From Dokdonella fugitiva (GTDB taxonomy: Bacteria > Pseudomonadota > Gammaproteobacteria > Xanthomonadales > Rhodanobacteraceae), in contig NZ_JACGXL010000003.1 of NCBI RefSeq assembly GCF_014138265.1, positions 248,001 through 312,000 of the forward strand: a stretch of 64,000 nt of DNA, given 5' to 3'. Below the pieces are notes generated by a model that did no database searches, was not told where the DNA came from, and saw nothing but the letters and a program-made list of their open reading frames with translations. Made by a program: the position numbers and the translations under genes. The stretch's first letter is position 1. The number at the start of each line of letters is the position of its first letter. Positions 61,931 through 64,000 of this stretch are shown piece after piece.

Positions 61931-62806
61931 ATGGAAATCACCGCTACCCTGGTCAAGGACCTGCGCGAGCGCACCGGCGCCGGCATGATGGAGTGCAAGA
62001 AGGCACTCACCGAGAACAAGGGCGACATCGACGCCGCGGCCGAGTGGCTGCGCAAGCAGGGCCTCGCCAAGGCCGACAAGAAGGCCAGCCGCGTCGCCGC
62101 CGAAGGCCGCATCGCGATGGCGCAGGACGGCGGCAAGGCCGTGCTCGTCGAGATCAATTCCGAGACCGATTTCGTCGCCAAGGACGAGAACTTCCTCAAG
62201 TTCACCGACGCCGTCGCCAAGGCCGCGCTCGCGTCCGGCGCGAAGGACGCCGAAGCGCTCAAGGCGGTCAAGCTGCCGAGCGGCGAGACGGTCGAGGAAG
62301 CGCGCGCCGCGGTCATCGCCAAGGTCGGCGAGAACGTGCAGGTGCGTCGCCTCGTCGCCGCGAACAGCGCGAACAACGTCGCGGCCTACGTCCATGGTGG
62401 CCGCATCGGCGTGCTGGTCGAGGTCAAGGGCGGCGACGCCGACTTCGCGCGCGGCGTCGCGATGCACGTCGCGGCGATGAACCCGCCGTACAACAAGGCG
62501 GCCGACGTGCCGGCCGATTTCCTCGCGAAGGAGAAGGAAATCGAACTCGCAAAGATGAGCGAGAAGGACAAGGCCAAGCCGGCCGAGATCCTCGAGAAGA
62601 TCATCGGCGGCAAGGTCGCGAAGATCGTCAACGAGGTCACGCTGTACGGCCAGCCGTACGTGCTGAACACCGACCAGACGGTCGAGGCCGCCGCGAAGGC
62701 AGCCGGCGCGGACGTCGTCGGCTTCCAGCGCATCGCGGTCGGCGAAGGCATCGAGAAGGTGGTCGAGGACTACGCCGCCGAAGTCGCGAAGGCGATGCAG
62801 GTCTGA
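61931..62806 (+). CDS. tsf: Elongation factor Ts
   Basis: Nucleotide exchange factor for EF-Tu. The 291 residues start [20 protein letters not shown] and include [20 protein letters not shown], the UBA-like N-terminal domain, and [19 protein letters not shown] in the core that contacts EF-Tu. GAGG lies 5 nt upstream of the start. A strong terminator follows. Confidence 0.98.
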   Translation: MEITATLVKDLRERTGAGMMECKKALTENKGDIDAAAEWLRKQGLAKADKKASRVAAEGRIAMAQDGGKAVLVEINSETDFVAKDENFLKFTDAVAKAALASGAKDAEALKAVKLPSGETVEEARAAVIAKVGENVQVRRLVAANSANNVAAYVHGGRIGVLVEVKGGDADFARGVAMHVAAMNPPYNKAADVPADFLAKEKEIELAKMSEKDKAKPAEILEKIIGGKVAKIVNEVTLYGQPYVLNTDQTVEAAAKAAGADVVGFQRIAVGEGIEKVVEDYAAEVAKAMQV

Positions 62807-62830
62807 TCCCGGTCGCCATCGGAGTCCCGG

Positions 62831-62862
62831 AAAAGGCCGCGGTTTCCGCGGCCTTTTTCTTT
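62831..62862 (+). terminator. Intrinsic terminator after tsf
   Basis: An 8-bp perfect stem GGCCGCGG with a TTT loop is flanked by AAAA and followed by TTTTTCTTT, 25 bp after the tsf stop. A classic strong terminator on the + strand; the A-tract also gives it some reverse symmetry. Confidence 0.93.
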
Positions 62863-62999
62863 GGCGCATCCCGCGTGGGCCGTGCGGCCGCGGCGCGCCG
62901 AGGCGAACGGTGGCCGCGCCGCGCCGAGTCGCGCCTGCGCGACGCCGAATCATCCTATGATTCCCGGATGGGTCTGAGCCGCCGCCGCACGCCGCATCG

Positions 63000-64000
63000 A
63001 TGATGAACCGCCAGCGCCAGTTCTGGTTGCTGCAAACCGGGGCGTGGACCGCCTATGGGCTCGAAAGCTTCCTGTCCGAGATCGGCTACGGCCGGCCGCT
63101 CGACATGTGGCGGCTCAACGCCTACGACGCCATCTGCGGCTTCCTGCTCACGCTCGGCATCCGCACCGTGCTCAAGGCGACCTGGTCGCAGCCACCGGCG
63201 CAGCGCGTGCGCTGGGGTATCGCCGCGCTCGTCGTCGCCTCGATCATCGGCGGCTATGCCTGGTGGCTCGCGGTGTCGAGCATGTGCGGCGACTGCAAGC
63301 CGCCGAAGAGCTGGCTCGGCTACCTCTCCTACTTCTTCGGCTGGCTGCAGCTGCTCGTCGCCTGGACCGGCGCCTATGTCGGCATCAAGCTCGCGCGCCA
63401 GCTGCAGCACGAGAAGGAAACCGCGCTGCAGGCGACCGCGATGGCGCACCAGGCGCAGCTGCGCATGCTGCGCTACCAGCTCAATCCGCATTTCCTGTTC
63501 AACACGCTCAACGCGATCTCCACGCTCGTGCTCGACGGCCGCAGCGAACAGGCGAACGGCATGGTCGGCGCGCTGTCCGGCTTCCTGCGCTATTCGCTCG
63601 ACAGCGATCCCGAGCAGAAGGTGTCGCTCGACCAGGAGATCGGCTCGATCCAGCGCTACCTCGCGATCGAGCAGGTGCGCTTCGGCGAGCGCCTCAGGGT
63701 CGGCATCCTCGTCACGCCGCCCGCGGGCGACGGCCTCGTGCCGAGCCTGATCCTGCAGCCGCTGATCGAGAACGCGGTCAAGTACGGCATTTCCCGGCGC
63801 GAGGAAGGCGGGCGCATCGAGATCATCGCGCGCGTCGTCGACGGTGGCGTGCTCGACATCGTGCTGCGCGACAACGGCCCCGGCAGCCTCAGCTACCGGC
63901 CCGAGCGCGCCGACGGACAGGGCGGCGTCGGCATCACCAATACGCGCGAGCGCCTGCGCGTGCTGTACGGCGATCGCCAGCATTTCGAGATCGCGCGCCT
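63000..64000 (+). CDS. LytS/AlgZ-type sensor histidine kinase, 5' part (3' truncated)
   Basis: The frame is open to the window end. The N-terminal part has about four membrane segments (LLQTGAWTAYGLESFL and ALVVASIIGGYAWWLAV, then LSYFFGWLQLLVAW). A short coiled region leads to the His_kinase motif LRYQLNPHFLFNTLN with the phospho-acceptor histidine near 164. The ATPase region shows LILQPLIENAVKYG and a DNGPG box. This is the LytS/AlgZ family, which pairs with LytTR response regulators; the partner probably lies beyond the window. ATG 63000 or 63003 could be the start. Confidence 0.9.
   Translation, partial: MMNRQRQFWLLQTGAWTAYGLESFLSEIGYGRPLDMWRLNAYDAICGFLLTLGIRTVLKATWSQPPAQRVRWGIAALVVASIIGGYAWWLAVSSMCGDCKPPKSWLGYLSYFFGWLQLLVAWTGAYVGIKLARQLQHEKETALQATAMAHQAQLRMLRYQLNPHFLFNTLNAISTLVLDGRSEQANGMVGALSGFLRYSLDSDPEQKVSLDQEIGSIQRYLAIEQVRFGERLRVGILVTPPAGDGLVPSLILQPLIENAVKYGISRREEGGRIEIIARVVDGGVLDIVLRDNGPGSLSYRPERADGQGGVGITNTRERLRVLYGDRQHFEIAR

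Noticed and set aside
62955-63983. A 342-codon - strand frame opposite the sensor kinase
   Set aside because: The + strand has clear kinase motifs (QLNPHFLFNTLN, ENAVKYG, DNGPG); the - frame has only biased composition.

Overview
This is a high-GC chromosomal window from a gammaproteobacterium. It is probably a member of the Xanthomonadales/Lysobacterales (Rhodanobacteraceae or Lysobacteraceae type). That placement is an inference from the class II DAHP synthase, a tRNA-Trp gene between tufB and secE, the three-segment SecE, the lolB-ispE-prs-rplY-pth-ychF order divergent from hemA-prfA, the TonB-dependent receptor, and a DUF11 protein with an IFANGFD-type end. The window is almost entirely core genome. 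I see no rRNA genes, insertion sequences, prophage, CRISPR array or defence island.

Layout: 1-1141 holds the 3' end of typA/bipA (+). From 1184 to 7316 (all -) lie a TonB-dependent receptor, a class II DAHP synthase, dsbB and a polytopic membrane protein that resembles eukaryotic ALG10/DIE2 glucosyltransferases. From 7370 to 40297 (all -) runs a very long translation and transcription supercluster. Read in the direction of transcription it is tRNA-Tyr, tRNA-Gly, tRNA-Thr, tufB, tRNA-Trp, secE, nusG, rplK-A-J-L, rpoB-rpoC, rpsL-rpsG-fusA-tufA (str), rpsJ to rpsQ (S10), rplN to secY (spc), rpsM-rpsK-rpsD-rpoA-rplQ (alpha). The gene order is classical except that rpmJ is missing between secY and rpsM. 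Promoter-like sequences and hairpins mark the borders: a TTCACA-N17-TATAGT promoter before S10, TTGACC-N18-TATACT before str, an rplL-rpoB attenuator-like hairpin, and U-tailed hairpins after rpoC, rplQ and probably tufB.

After the tRNA genes come an acyl-CoA thioesterase (-), a secreted DUF11 protein (+) and a DUF1579-like secreted protein (-). A housekeeping block follows on the - strand: TPR lipoprotein, lolB, ispE, tRNA-Gln, prs, rplY, pth, ychF. hemA-prfA diverges from it on the + strand. Two tandem paralogous secreted proteins of unknown function follow (-), then glnD, dapD, an Spx/ArsC-like protein and dapE (-), with map at the head of that run. The + strand ends with rpsB-tsf and the 5' part of a LytS/AlgZ-type sensor kinase cut by the window end.

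Functionally the window supplies RNA polymerase (rpoA, B, C), its factor NusG, most large and small subunit ribosomal proteins, all three elongation factors, RF1, peptidyl-tRNA hydrolase, methionine aminopeptidase and the SecYE core. It also holds steps of tetrapyrrole, isoprenoid, PRPP, lysine and aromatic amino acid synthesis. The most unusual observations are the ALG10-like bacterial membrane protein with no conventional start codon, the str promoter that lies just upstream of the rpoC terminator, the many tight tetraloop hairpins in operon spacers, the RG-rich tail on ribosomal protein S2, and the tandem secreted paralogs with a conserved two-cysteine C-terminus. I found no clear new multi-gene system.
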